Below are positions 45,490-55,881 of a stretch of DNA of 64,000 nt, piece by piece (the stretch's first letter is position 1; each line of letters starts with the position of its first letter). Both the position numbers and the translations under genes were made by a program. This DNA comes from Bacteroidota bacterium. GTDB taxonomy: Bacteria; Bacteroidota; Bacteroidia; NS11-12g; UBA9320. The stretch lies in contig NVWV01000004.1 in assembly GCA_002746305.1 (NCBI GenBank), positions 1-64,000 on the forward strand, written 5' to 3'. Under the pieces are notes generated by a model. That model was not told where the DNA came from. It saw nothing but the letters and a program-made list of their open reading frames with translations, and ran no database searches.

Positions 45490-46383
45490 TTATCTAGTAA
45501 CAGTTCCCGTTGGATTTGTATTGGTTATGTTGTTATCCAAAGTAAGAGCAGTACGTGTAGCCGCATTATCAAGCTTGGTAACCAGTGGCTTAAGTAAAAA
45601 TGGAGCAGCACTATTATCTGGTACAGGCTCTACAGATATTACTATAGTAGCACTAGTTAAGTCTGTTGGGAAGGTTAATCCATCGGGAGCGTTTATTAGG
45701 AAGTCTTCACCTGGAAATGGTGGAGCCATGAAAGTTCCGCTAAACGCACTAGAAGCATCATTTCCACTTACAGATGTAAATGTACCCGTAGATATAGGAG
45801 TTCCATCAATTACTGCCCATCCTTCGTATGCCCATCCTTCAGGTAGTACAGGAAGATTTAAACCAGCAGCCGGTCCAGCATCTGGATCTAAAAACCAAAC
45901 TCCACTTTCTTCATTCATGTCATCATTATCATCCGTAGGTGTAGCCAGAATAAATGTACCTGCGGCACTTACAAAATCTGTACCTAATGCAGCACCATCA
46001 CCAATAGATAACGTAGCATTTGTACCGCTAAAATCTCCTGCTAGAATGTGTACTTTACTAGGAGTTGGGTCACTATCTGGATTTGGCTCAATAGTTAATA
46101 CATACTTGGTAGCTAAATCTAAATCTGCAATAGGAAGTGAGAATGAAGTTTGAGAGGCATTGCCTTCGGAGTCTACTGTAAATAATCCAGCAGAAATAGG
46201 TGTGCCGTCTACAATAATCCATCCTTCATACCTAAAGTCAGGTCCAAGATCTTCTAGACCAGATAAGTCAATAGTTAAATTTTTAGTAGTTGCTGCAGTT
46301 GGTGTTTCGTCGTCGTCTTTACATCCCGTAAATGTAACAACTCCTAAAAGAGTCATTAAAAGGATAGCGTTAATTTTTTTCAT
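45490..46383 (-). CDS. Lipoprotein with two related beta-sandwich-like repeats
   Basis: Lipobox VTFTGCKDDDE; FRYEGWIIVDGTPISAGLFTVDSEGNAS and WAYEGWAVIDGTPISTGTFTSVSGNDAS. Confidence 0.6.
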   Translation of the reverse strand: MKKINAILLMTLLGVVTFTGCKDDDETPTAATTKNLTIDLSGLEDLGPDFRYEGWIIVDGTPISAGLFTVDSEGNASQTSFSLPIADLDLATKYVLTIEPNPDSDPTPSKVHILAGDFSGTNATLSIGDGAALGTDFVSAAGTFILATPTDDNDDMNEESGVWFLDPDAGPAAGLNLPVLPEGWAYEGWAVIDGTPISTGTFTSVSGNDASSAFSGTFMAPPFPGEDFLINAPDGLTFPTDLTSATIVISVEPVPDNSAAPFLLKPLVTKLDNAATRTALTLDNNITNTNPTGTVTR

Positions 46384-46827
46384 TTAATTGCTTAAGTTAT
46401 ATTATTCAGTGATGCCTACTTCTGTGGTGAGTCGCTTTTCGGCTAATTCCGACTATGGCAGAACATACGTAAGAATTAAAAACAACTTACATCATCATTT
46501 TATGACAAAGAGTGACTTTAGAAGGTGTTGAATAGGTAATCAATTGATACTTAAAATATAAGTGTGTTTAAAACGTTTTTCATTATTTTTTTAAGGAGTA
46601 TTTCTATGACATAAAGAGGTTTTTTGGATGACAATGGGGTGACTACGCAAAAAATATCTTCTGTATTGATTAAATTTGAATTTGTCCAGATTAATGCGAC
46701 AGAACCACCATAATTAGCTTCCTCCTAACCCTGGTTATTTCAATTCATTTTTATTCGTCAGAGTATTGTCATTTGTCTTGCGAGCTTGCAACCTTTTAGT
46801 TCTACAATGTCTAATCTAATAACAGCT

Positions 46828-49203
46828 ATGAAAATAATATCCATACAAATTATCTTACTAGTTTTTTGTTTTCAATCTTCCAATTTACTATTTGCCCAGT
46901 ACAATACTCCATCTCACTCTAAAGGTGTTTGTTATAAATTGGGAACGACTGAACATCTGGGAAAAGCAACTCTAAGCGAAGTACATATATTTAACGAATA
47001 CACTACTACATTTTTTAAGAATGAAATTCAATCAAGTTGCCTAGATACGAATACTTCCGGAGGACACTATCAACTCAATAGTTCAGATACTGATTTCTAT
47101 TTGACTGCTAACTTTAATTATACAATAAGAGTTATGGCTACAAACCCTGATGCGACTAATGATTTAGTAGCCTGTGCAGTCTGGCTAGACTTAAATGGTG
47201 ATAGTGCTTTCTCTACAAGCGAACTCATATCCCCTGCTGCTTGGAAAGTGAAACCCGATGAATTTGCAGAGTTTTCTTTTGTAGTTCCCAACTCTATTAA
47301 TACAGAGAATGCTCGAATGAGGATAAGAACAGAGAAAGGTTCTAACATCTCCACTCCTTCAGATTTTACAGGTACACTAGAATATGGCCAAACATTAGAC
47401 GTCACTTATCGTCAATTTAATAAAACTCAATATGAAGCCAACTTTTGGGTATTAGATACTGCTTTTGTTGGATCACCTGTTTTCTTTTCCAATGCAAATG
47501 AGATAATTGATAGCGTAGGGTACATTTGGACTGTTGATGGTGCCCGCTATACTAATATCCATGAAGTCGTCCAAATTTTTGCATCTCCGGGAGCTTATGA
47601 AATAAAACTGGTAAGTTTTGATTCTACTACTAATCAAAAAGATAGTATCGTCAAAAACCTCGTGGTAGTTAGTGCCAATGAAGTGCCTATTCCCCGATTT
47701 AATATTCAACCCAAAACTATATCACTTAATGGTTCGGTTGACATAAATAGCATAAGTCAAAACTATGAATACTATAATAAGTATCGCATATCTCAAGATT
47801 CAATAGTTTATTATTCGGAATCCAATTTCCCAAATTCATTTCCCTTTTGGCAAAGGACTATAGGTGGAAATCTTACTGGGGGTGCTTGGCAAGTCTGTAT
47901 GAAGTCAGCTAATCTACTTGACACATCGGATTGGTACTGTGAGGATCGTGCTTTGTATGTTGGTATAGACACCTTTGCTCCTGTTATCACCATTATTGGG
48001 ATGAGTAACACCACTATTAATGTATATACTTCTTATACTGACCAAGGAGCCTCAGCTTACGATGATAGTATGGGCGTAATAAATCATAGAATTACTACTT
48101 CAGGGACCGTTGATACTAGTACCATCGGTGACTACACTATAACTTATACCGTGTCAGACACAGCGGGTAATACAACTACAGAAACAAGAATAGTTAGAGT
48201 AAGAGACTTGGAAATGCCAGAGTTAACCTACTTAGGAACAGATACCTTATATCTAGAACAAGATTCAGTATTTACAAGTCCAGGTGCTTCTGTTGCAGAT
48301 AATTATGATATAAATTTAGATTCTTTAATTCAGCACATTACCAATATTGACATTACCGTAGCAGGGGTATATTGGGAGAAATTTTGGGTGACAGACTCTT
48401 CAGGCAACACTAGTGACACTCTTCATATAACCTTATATGTACTGTCAGATATGATGCCTCCAGTATTAACACTCATTGGTGCTTCCGATACCACCATAGA
48501 AGTTTATTCAATGTGGACTGACCCTGGAGTTATTGCAATAGACATTAAATACGGGGATATTTCTGACTCTGTTAGTGTCTCTGGTGGTGTAAATGTCAAT
48601 ATTCTCGAGGATTATGTAATCACTTATAATGTTCGAGATAGTTATGGGAAGCCCAGCTCAATTACAAGAACCGTTCATGTAGTAGATACAGAAATTCCTG
48701 TAATCTCTAGTAATAATGATAGTCTGATTAGGATTCTAGTCAACACTTCATATGACCCAAAAGATCATATTAAACTAACAGATAACTATGATCATCCAGA
48801 TAGTCTTCAAAAGAATCTAACTATCATATATAACGATGTTGATGTAACTACTCTAGGGTTGTATTCTACCGTATTTCAAGTAGCAGATCGAAGTGGGAAC
48901 GTATCAAATAACTTCACATTGTACACTAGTGTACAACAATCTTTAGGTATTAACGAGCTAGTGAATGACGAAGCATTCCTTCTTTATCCCAACCCAAGTT
49001 CAGGTAATGTTCATATCAAATCTACTAACCAAAAACCCATAACCGAGATTACACTTGTCAATAGTTTGGGCCAAAAAATTTATAATGAGAGTTTTAATAG
49101 CCCTGAAGTACAACTTGACTTGAATTCTTTGACTAGCGGTATGTATTTGGTGAAGATTAATTCCGATGGCGTTAGAATTAATAAAAAGCTGATTGTTAAG
49201 TAG
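46828..49203 (+). CDS. Secreted T9SS cargo with GEVED-like, PKD-like and several DUF5011/Ig-like domains (track start 46786; signal-peptide Met at 46828)
   Basis: MKIISIQIILLVFCFQSSNLLFAQ; YTDQGASAYDDSMGVINHRITTSGTVDTSTIGDYTITYTVSDTAGNTTTETRIVRV; tail LYPNPSSGNVHIKS...SGMYLVKINSDGVRINKKLIVK. Confidence 0.85.
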   Translation: MKIISIQIILLVFCFQSSNLLFAQYNTPSHSKGVCYKLGTTEHLGKATLSEVHIFNEYTTTFFKNEIQSSCLDTNTSGGHYQLNSSDTDFYLTANFNYTIRVMATNPDATNDLVACAVWLDLNGDSAFSTSELISPAAWKVKPDEFAEFSFVVPNSINTENARMRIRTEKGSNISTPSDFTGTLEYGQTLDVTYRQFNKTQYEANFWVLDTAFVGSPVFFSNANEIIDSVGYIWTVDGARYTNIHEVVQIFASPGAYEIKLVSFDSTTNQKDSIVKNLVVVSANEVPIPRFNIQPKTISLNGSVDINSISQNYEYYNKYRISQDSIVYYSESNFPNSFPFWQRTIGGNLTGGAWQVCMKSANLLDTSDWYCEDRALYVGIDTFAPVITIIGMSNTTINVYTSYTDQGASAYDDSMGVINHRITTSGTVDTSTIGDYTITYTVSDTAGNTTTETRIVRVRDLEMPELTYLGTDTLYLEQDSVFTSPGASVADNYDINLDSLIQHITNIDITVAGVYWEKFWVTDSSGNTSDTLHITLYVLSDMMPPVLTLIGASDTTIEVYSMWTDPGVIAIDIKYGDISDSVSVSGGVNVNILEDYVITYNVRDSYGKPSSITRTVHVVDTEIPVISSNNDSLIRILVNTSYDPKDHIKLTDNYDHPDSLQKNLTIIYNDVDVTTLGLYSTVFQVADRSGNVSNNFTLYTSVQQSLGINELVNDEAFLLYPNPSSGNVHIKSTNQKPITEITLVNSLGQKIYNESFNSPEVQLDLNSLTSGMYLVKINSDGVRINKKLIVK

Positions 49204-49335
49204 TGTTAATGCCACATTAGAAGGTTCTGTTGCATTAATACTCTCCGTTTTCAGAAGTAGCAGATTTATTATTTTTTAGAATAAATAATTCTTTTCATAT
49301 AAGTTGTTTATCCATAAGAATGTGTTTTTCACAAA

Positions 49336-50136
49336 TTGTATCCATTTATAAACTGTGAATACCATACTGTTATTTTAATGCGTTCAGGTAATATGAAAAT
49401 CTGTTTTTTGCTATTGACATTCATTTTATGCCATAATACTGCTACCGCACAGAGGGATTCCATAGCATTAGAAGTGTTCGTGCTCTCGCCTTTTAATAAT
49501 CAAACCTTTGATCTTTCGAGAAAAATTGGAGTTAAAATAGGAAACAAAACAAGTGAACATAAATTTTCTATAGCCTACAGCTGCTTAACAAATACATCCA
49601 ATTGGAGTCATTTCTACAACGATAAATCTACTTCATGGACAAATAATGTACTTATCTTATATGACTATAGCGATACAACTCCTGCTCGATCAAGGAATGG
49701 TCAAATAGAGACAATATCCCATGGAATAACGTTGGGATGGAGCCATGAGTCTGTTTATGGAAACGTATCCATTTATGGAGGAATAGGTCTAAGCGTATTT
49801 GTTAACCATATAACGGTATTTCAAACCAGTTCAAACGCTTTTATATCTAAAGGAATGATTGACATTCTTCCACAGGGCATCAGCGTTGCGGAAGCAGGAC
49901 TGAGGTATAAAGATATAAAAATCACCTCAGATGTAAAGCTTAGATCCTTGGTTCCTGCGGTTAATTTTGAGAGTGGGATAGTTTTCAAGTGTGGTGCTAA
50001 TTTTAAGTTGATTCCTATTTTGAATTGGGGGCTATATCTGCATGACAATCGAATAACATCAGGAGAGCTTTATGCAAGAAGAACTAATCTGAGGCTAGAT
50101 TTAAGACCTGCTTTGCAGTTCTCATATGAAATTTAA
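49336..50136 (+). CDS. Hypothetical secreted / outer-membrane protein
   Basis: Signal-like MKICFLLLTFILCHNTATAQ (start probably 49393); amphipathic beta-rich remainder. Confidence 0.45.
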   Translation: MYPFINCEYHTVILMRSGNMKICFLLLTFILCHNTATAQRDSIALEVFVLSPFNNQTFDLSRKIGVKIGNKTSEHKFSIAYSCLTNTSNWSHFYNDKSTSWTNNVLILYDYSDTTPARSRNGQIETISHGITLGWSHESVYGNVSIYGGIGLSVFVNHITVFQTSSNAFISKGMIDILPQGISVAEAGLRYKDIKITSDVKLRSLVPAVNFESGIVFKCGANFKLIPILNWGLYLHDNRITSGELYARRTNLRLDLRPALQFSYEI

Positions 50137-50174
50137 TCAATCATCATATCTCGAGTGTCTTAAAATCAAGTTTT

Positions 50175-50954
50175 CTAATCTCTCACCCCCAACATCCAAC
50201 CCAAAACACCTTCACATTTAGAAAGACAAGCAGGATAGAAATGCTTGTGGATTCTGGAGATAGTATTAGAACTAGGAGGAGATCCCCACCAAAACTCTGC
50301 CATGGAGATCGGTTTTAAATTATGTTGGTAGGCATATTGAAGTAATTTAGGAGCAGCACATTCTCCGGCACCAGAGGGGGGATTACTACCAAATATCTCA
50401 TATGGGCTACGTATTTCTCCATTGCAGTTCAAGAATTTGTAGGATTCAAATAATTGATGTTGCAAAGACTGGGACAGTGATTTGCGTTTTTCTTTGAGAC
50501 TAAGAAGTTGAAGATTGGCCTTACAACCTGCCAGTTGGAGCTCCTTTACCTCGTCATTAATCACTTTGAGTTGCTTCATGCCAGAGTTTAGAAATCCGTT
50601 GTCTACAAGTGAATCATATACAGGAGGAACGAAATAGGAGTGGTGATTGCTGTTAGCCAATTTTCCGCTGAAAGCAGACAGAAAAGCGAGTTCCTTTTCG
50701 GGAGTTTGCACCACCAGTACTCCAAACATCTTGCCAATGGCTTTGAGATTAACTCCTTCATTCCCAAAATCCAATCCAAAGTTATGTTTCCATTCTGTTT
50801 GACTTTTTAAATGTTCATGAAGTTGTTCAGATGCTGTTAAACACAATGGATGTGGCTCGTAATTGAAAGGGTCATTGAGTTGTTCAGGCAATGATATATC
50901 GCTTAAGTCTTTTTGAAAAGCAATGAGTTTATGCACGGTATTTTGTTTCGTCAT
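50175..50954 (-). CDS. Stand-alone N-terminal domain of RluA-family pseudouridine synthase; no catalytic domain (start probably 50954)
   Basis: FNYEPHPLCLTASEQLHEHL, GKMFGVLVVQTPEKELAFLSAFSGKLANSNHHSYFVPPVYD, GAGECAAPKLLQYAYQHNLKPISMAEFWWG, FYPACLSKCEGVLGWML then stop. Confidence 0.65.
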   Translation of the reverse strand: MTKQNTVHKLIAFQKDLSDISLPEQLNDPFNYEPHPLCLTASEQLHEHLKSQTEWKHNFGLDFGNEGVNLKAIGKMFGVLVVQTPEKELAFLSAFSGKLANSNHHSYFVPPVYDSLVDNGFLNSGMKQLKVINDEVKELQLAGCKANLQLLSLKEKRKSLSQSLQHQLFESYKFLNCNGEIRSPYEIFGSNPPSGAGECAAPKLLQYAYQHNLKPISMAEFWWGSPPSSNTISRIHKHFYPACLSKCEGVLGWMLGVRD

Positions 50955-50989
50955 CCTGAGTGGACCTGATAGCAATCGGGTCGAAGGTA
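50950..50989. repeat. Intergenic repeat of the gtcatcctgagtgga...gggtcgaagg type
   Basis: gtcatcctgagtggacctgatagcaatcgggtcgaagg at the 5' end of the RluA-N gene; resembles dispersed intergenic elements familiar from Bacteroidetes. Confidence 0.35.
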
Positions 50990-51052
50990 ATTAGGAAAAA
51001 TTAAAACGGGAGCATTTCAATCTCTGGTTATCAGATTCAGTATACTATGTAC

Positions 51053-51535
51053 TTATTTTAACTTGACTGGAACCCAAACCTCTTCTTCTGAACTGAGGTC
51101 ATTATTTTTGTATTTAGGCCCCATTACCTGAAACATGACACGTGTGTCCGCTTGGTATTTTGAATTAGGTAGCCATTCAGTGTAAATATGCTGCATCAAG
51201 TGTTGTAGCTCTTTCTGTTGCCCTTTCAATAGAAAAACAACATAGGTGCTAGGCTCTAGAATTATGTCCTCCATACCGTCAGGAATAACCTCTAAATCAG
51301 AAACTTCTACAGCAGCCCATGCAGTAAACAAAGTCTGTGCTTGGATATTTTCGTATGCAACTGAAGAATCATAGTCTTGCATTGCAAAAAGGTCAGAGCT
51401 AATTGCATTTGTAATCTCTTTTCTTCGTGGCATAAATGAACTCCACAACTTGAAAATTTGATTATTGGCCATCGTCATTGGGAGGTTCATCCCAATAAAA
51501 TAACGAGTAGGTATATTTTCAATACGTAAATACAA
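51053..51535 (-). CDS. GyrI-like / effector-binding-domain protein
   Basis: RIENIPTRYFIGMNLPMTMANNQIFKLWSSFMPRRKEI; VYF-like FTAWAAVEVSDLEVIPDGMEDIILEPSTYVVFLLKG. Confidence 0.7.
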   Translation of the reverse strand: MYLRIENIPTRYFIGMNLPMTMANNQIFKLWSSFMPRRKEITNAISSDLFAMQDYDSSVAYENIQAQTLFTAWAAVEVSDLEVIPDGMEDIILEPSTYVVFLLKGQQKELQHLMQHIYTEWLPNSKYQADTRVMFQVMGPKYKNNDLSSEEEVWVPVKLK

Positions 51536-51538
51536 GAT

Positions 51539-52126
51539 TTATTGTTTTTGGATGATCAGAATAGTGTCCTTGGGAACATTTTTTATAAAGTGCTCTTTAA
51601 GAGTAACGGCTAATTTAATAGTGGAATCGGAGTTTTCAATTGTTACAGATCCTGGAATTATTTCATTCTCCAAACGCAAAATAGGATATTTTTTTTCGAA
51701 GATGAGTAGCTTTCCTTCTACGAGGGTGTAAATGCCTTTAGGAGACATTGGGCGGGAAAGTTCTCTCAATTCAAAAGTTTCATTTTTAGCAATGGGTTTG
51801 TTTATCTCAAATGGGATGTAAAATGTCATACCAATCAATAATCCCCCAAAACCTCCAACGAAAATGGATATGGTAAAAAATATTGGAAGGATAATATAGA
51901 TTCTAAAGTACTTAGGGACAGAAGTCTTCTTGGTGAAACTCATTACCATGATTATTATTCCAGATACAAAAGTACCTGTCGCAATAACCAATCTGATAGT
52001 TTGTATTAATTCAATTGATGTAGTCCAGATTAGAAGCAAGTTGGCAATAAATAAGAACAGTAGAATGAAATGAAGTCGAATGAATATTCTAAGTGAATTC
52101 TTCATTGGTTCTACTAAATTTCTCAT
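51539..52126 (-). CDS. Membrane protein of unknown function
   Basis: Three to four TM segments followed by a soluble C-terminal region. Confidence 0.45.
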   Translation of the reverse strand: MRNLVEPMKNSLRIFIRLHFILLFLFIANLLLIWTTSIELIQTIRLVIATGTFVSGIIIMVMSFTKKTSVPKYFRIYIILPIFFTISIFVGGFGGLLIGMTFYIPFEINKPIAKNETFELRELSRPMSPKGIYTLVEGKLLIFEKKYPILRLENEIIPGSVTIENSDSTIKLAVTLKEHFIKNVPKDTILIIQKQ

Positions 52127-52143
52127 GCCTATTGTCTGAAGTT

Positions 52144-53130
52144 TTACTTATCCGTTTCTTGAGACTCTCTTCTCCATTGTTTTCTTCTTCCTCTGGAATG
52201 AAAGGACCATGCAACGATTCGACTGCTCTTATTGCCTTGTCCCATAGGAATAGTCTCAACATCATAAGCTTCTACCTTCTTTAAAGCTAAATATATGTCT
52301 TGTAAGTTCCCATGCTTGCTCACCAAAGTACTAAACCAGAGTACTTGCTCTTTAAACTCTACACTCTCTTTCACCATGTCCTTTATAAATCGAAGCTCAC
52401 CTCCCTTGCACCACAGTTCATTGTGCTGCCCACCAAAACTCGTATTTGGTTTCTCAGGCTTTTTGCCTCTTAGATTTTTAAGCTTACGTAGATTACTGGA
52501 TATGGCTTCGGCCTCTGAAGCGTGAAAAGGAGGATTACAAACAGTCAAATCAAAATATTCGTCCTTTTGAATAATGCCTCGAAATAGATTTTTAGCATCT
52601 TCCTGATGACGGATATCCACATCGAGTTGGTTTGCATGTGAAATGGCTTGTGCAGTTTTAATGGAAATAGGGTCTATATCACTAGCTACGAACTTCCAAT
52701 TGTACTCACAGACACCAATGATAGGGTAAATGCAGTTTGCTCCCGTACCAATGTCTAAACAATGAGTGTTTTGACCTCGAGGTATACGCCTGTTATCATC
52801 GTTAGCAAGTAAGTCTGCTATATAGTGTATGTAATCAGCTCTTCCTGGAATTGGGGGGCATAGATAACCTTCTGGAATATCCCAATGTTCAATGTCATAG
52901 TCGAATTTTAGCAGTGATTGATTGAGCAGTTTTACTGCTGTAGCATCAAAAAAGTTGATCGTTTCAATACCATATTTATTCAGAGCCACGTGATTCCCCA
53001 GTTCAGGAGTCTGTTCTATAAGTTTCTTAAAATTGTAACGGTGTTTGTGCTTGTTACGGCGGTGTAATTTGCTTTTTACAGCGGTAGGGCTAGGCGTTGG
53101 CTTCTGTTCTTGTGGCATTTGGTCCAGCAA
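52144..53130 (-). CDS. rlmF: 23S rRNA (adenine1618-N6)-methyltransferase
   Basis: LHRRNKHKHRYNFKKLIEQTPELGNHV; CLDIGTGANCIYPIIG; DLTVCNPPFHASEAEA (NPPF). Confidence 0.92.
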   Translation of the reverse strand: MLDQMPQEQKPTPSPTAVKSKLHRRNKHKHRYNFKKLIEQTPELGNHVALNKYGIETINFFDATAVKLLNQSLLKFDYDIEHWDIPEGYLCPPIPGRADYIHYIADLLANDDNRRIPRGQNTHCLDIGTGANCIYPIIGVCEYNWKFVASDIDPISIKTAQAISHANQLDVDIRHQEDAKNLFRGIIQKDEYFDLTVCNPPFHASEAEAISSNLRKLKNLRGKKPEKPNTSFGGQHNELWCKGGELRFIKDMVKESVEFKEQVLWFSTLVSKHGNLQDIYLALKKVEAYDVETIPMGQGNKSSRIVAWSFHSRGRRKQWRRESQETDK

Positions 53131-53184
53131 AGATAGCAGGAAGCTCCAAGTATGTAATGCAGTATTTGTAATAGAAAACCTACT

Positions 53185-55845
53185 CTAAAAATCAAACCAG
53201 CTTCTACGTCGGTTGAGTTTGAGGTCTTGCAGGGTGCTTGACTTCACTTTAATGCCAAATTCAAACATTTGTCTCCCAATGGGGAACCATTTAAGTCTCA
53301 TTTCCCAGCAGTGCAGGTTTCTGTGAAAGTCTAAGGAGGTGATGGTTACTTTCTTATTGGTAATATCGTAACCACTATTTACGCCTATTTTCCAGTTTTC
53401 ACTTAGTTTAATATCTCCAGCAAATGAAAAGCCTTGTGAAATAACTTTTTCAAGCAGGGCTGGAGTGTTAGCCTCGAAATTATAGTTAATTCTTAGGCTC
53501 CAAGGAAGATTAAAATCTACATAATCACCCAAGTGGTTGTTAATGTATTCCAATTCCTCATCATTCACATTTTCTGAAGTTTTTTTCTTTAATGCTTGTG
53601 GATTTAGGTCGGTAGAAATGGATATTCGACTTTTGGTAAAATATCCTAATTTATTCATTCTATTCAGTGCGAACTCATTCACCCTTCTGTGAGAATTTGT
53701 TCCTGTTAGTTCGTAAGCATACGGATCAAAAGTGGTATTAAATGTCATTCTAATCTTGTTAAGAATGGTTGTGTTGGCATTTATACTAATCTTACTTAGA
53801 TGGAATGAATCTGCTAGGAAATTGTAACCACTTCTGATATTTAGACTTTCAATAATCTTGACTTTCTTTACTCCACCATTGGCGGTGTCTTTTGGTGCAG
53901 CCACCTTGATTTCAAGGTTGTTTCCTAGACCAAAATTTAGTGATCCTTGTGGTCCACTACTGGGTCTTCCCAAGAGTCCATTTTCATAGATAGAGTAGGA
54001 TCTGGCAACTTTTCCAGAGTCTATGTAAGTACGGTAGCCATTCTTTTCGCCAGTGCTGAAGTCAGGATTCCATACAGCCGAGATGTTGGGTCTTACAACA
54101 TGGCGTATAGCTCTTAATTTATGACCTTTTTTAAAGTTTTTGGTTCCATACAGAATAGTACTTATACCAATAGATGTTCTGTAAGAATATGCACGAGCAA
54201 AACCGTTTATATTGTTGTCTGTAAATACTGAAGTATCTGCCGAGTCCCATGACTTTTCAGTTGTCTTAAAATACCAGTATTCATTGAAACTAAAACCTGG
54301 AGATACTGTCACCCATTTAAGAGCTTTAAATGATGTACTAACCGGAATAGAATGGCTTACTCCATTTCTAAAATCGTCCCAAAGGTTTGGTGTTCCTGCA
54401 GGTGGTGATTTCCCAAATATTTCTCCAACCCCAGAAACTAAAACGGTGTCCACAGTCCTTATTTCATTTCTTAATGTACCTTGATACGAAACACCTAGGT
54501 TTCTCATAAAGCTCTGTAGTGTTTTACTCTTAGGAGATTTAAATTTCTTAAAAAGCATTTGTCTACTTACACTGGCAGTAAGCTGTGGCAAGGTCATCGT
54601 TAAACTTCCAGTGGTCAAGTTTTGATTCATATTCGAGACTAAACTTAGGTTAAGCTTGCGATTGAAAAGACCTTTACTATATGAAATACTAGAATTTGAG
54701 TTAGTACTAATGATATCCTGATAGTTAGTAGTGTTGTTTTTTAAGAAGCTACTGGTCACAAAGTTGACGTTGGCAGAAAAATTACTGCCTGGTTTTGCTT
54801 TAGAATCTCTTCGGTATGACCACTTGAGTTTATAGTCATTGGATACTTTAAAAGAAGGAGCTTCTGGTTCTCCAAATTGGTTTCGATTAAAACTAAATTG
54901 AAGTTGCCCTCTGTATCTATACTTTCGGTAATACTTGGAACGGATAGTGGCACCCCAACTTCCTCTAAAGTAAATGTCTGTAGACAGTTGTACGTCAAAA
55001 TAGTCATTCACAGGGATATAGTATCCCAGTCCTCTTAGATTAAAACCACGCTCTTGAGACTCCCCAAAAGTAGGAAAGAGAATCCCATGTTTTCTTTTGT
55101 CTGGAATAGGGAAAAAACCAAATGGAACAAAAAGTGGTGTATTAATACCAGCAATTACTAAGTTAGCAGGACCTGTTACGATCTGCTTCTTTGGGATTAC
55201 CTTGATTTTATCTGCTTTTATATAAAAGTGTGGTTCAGGCAGATTGCACGTGGTAAATTTTGCATCTTTCACATAGATGTTTTCATGGCTGTCTCTCAAT
55301 ACTCGTCTTCCATGAATATATCCATCCTTCTCCTTAGTAAGTACTCCATATGAGATTCCTTTTTTGCTCTCAAAATTGTACTTCATGGTGTCAGCTTCGT
55401 ATATTTTTCCATTATCCTCGAAAGCTGGTCTGCCAACATATTTTTTAGTGGTGTCGTTGATTATACCAGTAGCAAAAACATCCTTTTTATCAAAGTCAAT
55501 GACAATGTATTCCGCATTTAGTTTTATTTCATCAAAGAAGATTTTAGCATTGCCATATAGGTATGCCTTCTTTTCCTGAAGATTCAAGATAATAGAGTCA
55601 TCCGCCTCGTACTCCACGTTGTTATCGAGAGATGATTTATGATTTCTTATAGAAAATCCAATGCTGTCATTTCCTATACTATCTAGGGTGTAAGTGGAGT
55701 CGGATAAAATAGCAAGAGAAGAATCTTGAGATTGTGCTGACGCTAAAAAAGGTGTACAAAATAAGAAACAAATTACAAGGACTCGTTGAAACAAAAGTGA
55801 CTGATAGTTAGTCACTTGAAGATATGTTTGATTAGAATTGTTCAA
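53185..55845 (-). CDS. lptD: LPS-assembly protein LptD-like outer-membrane protein
   Basis: OstA-like EYEADDSIILNLQEKKAYLYGNAKIFFDEIKLNAEYIVIDF; GILFPTFGESQERGFNLRGLGYYIPVNDYFDVQLSTDIYFRGSWG. Confidence 0.9.
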   Translation of the reverse strand: MNNSNQTYLQVTNYQSLLFQRVLVICFLFCTPFLASAQSQDSSLAILSDSTYTLDSIGNDSIGFSIRNHKSSLDNNVEYEADDSIILNLQEKKAYLYGNAKIFFDEIKLNAEYIVIDFDKKDVFATGIINDTTKKYVGRPAFEDNGKIYEADTMKYNFESKKGISYGVLTKEKDGYIHGRRVLRDSHENIYVKDAKFTTCNLPEPHFYIKADKIKVIPKKQIVTGPANLVIAGINTPLFVPFGFFPIPDKRKHGILFPTFGESQERGFNLRGLGYYIPVNDYFDVQLSTDIYFRGSWGATIRSKYYRKYRYRGQLQFSFNRNQFGEPEAPSFKVSNDYKLKWSYRRDSKAKPGSNFSANVNFVTSSFLKNNTTNYQDIISTNSNSSISYSKGLFNRKLNLSLVSNMNQNLTTGSLTMTLPQLTASVSRQMLFKKFKSPKSKTLQSFMRNLGVSYQGTLRNEIRTVDTVLVSGVGEIFGKSPPAGTPNLWDDFRNGVSHSIPVSTSFKALKWVTVSPGFSFNEYWYFKTTEKSWDSADTSVFTDNNINGFARAYSYRTSIGISTILYGTKNFKKGHKLRAIRHVVRPNISAVWNPDFSTGEKNGYRTYIDSGKVARSYSIYENGLLGRPSSGPQGSLNFGLGNNLEIKVAAPKDTANGGVKKVKIIESLNIRSGYNFLADSFHLSKISINANTTILNKIRMTFNTTFDPYAYELTGTNSHRRVNEFALNRMNKLGYFTKSRISISTDLNPQALKKKTSENVNDEELEYINNHLGDYVDFNLPWSLRINYNFEANTPALLEKVISQGFSFAGDIKLSENWKIGVNSGYDITNKKVTITSLDFHRNLHCWEMRLKWFPIGRQMFEFGIKVKSSTLQDLKLNRRRSWFDF

Positions 55846-55881
55846 GTATTAGTAAACCTATTGGTATAACACAATACGCTG

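Noticed and set aside
45521-46153. 210-aa plus-strand ORF antisense to the lipoprotein gene
   Set aside because: It lies wholly opposite a well-supported lipoprotein with a clear signal and has low-complexity Ser/Ala/Pro content; most likely an artefact of repeat composition.
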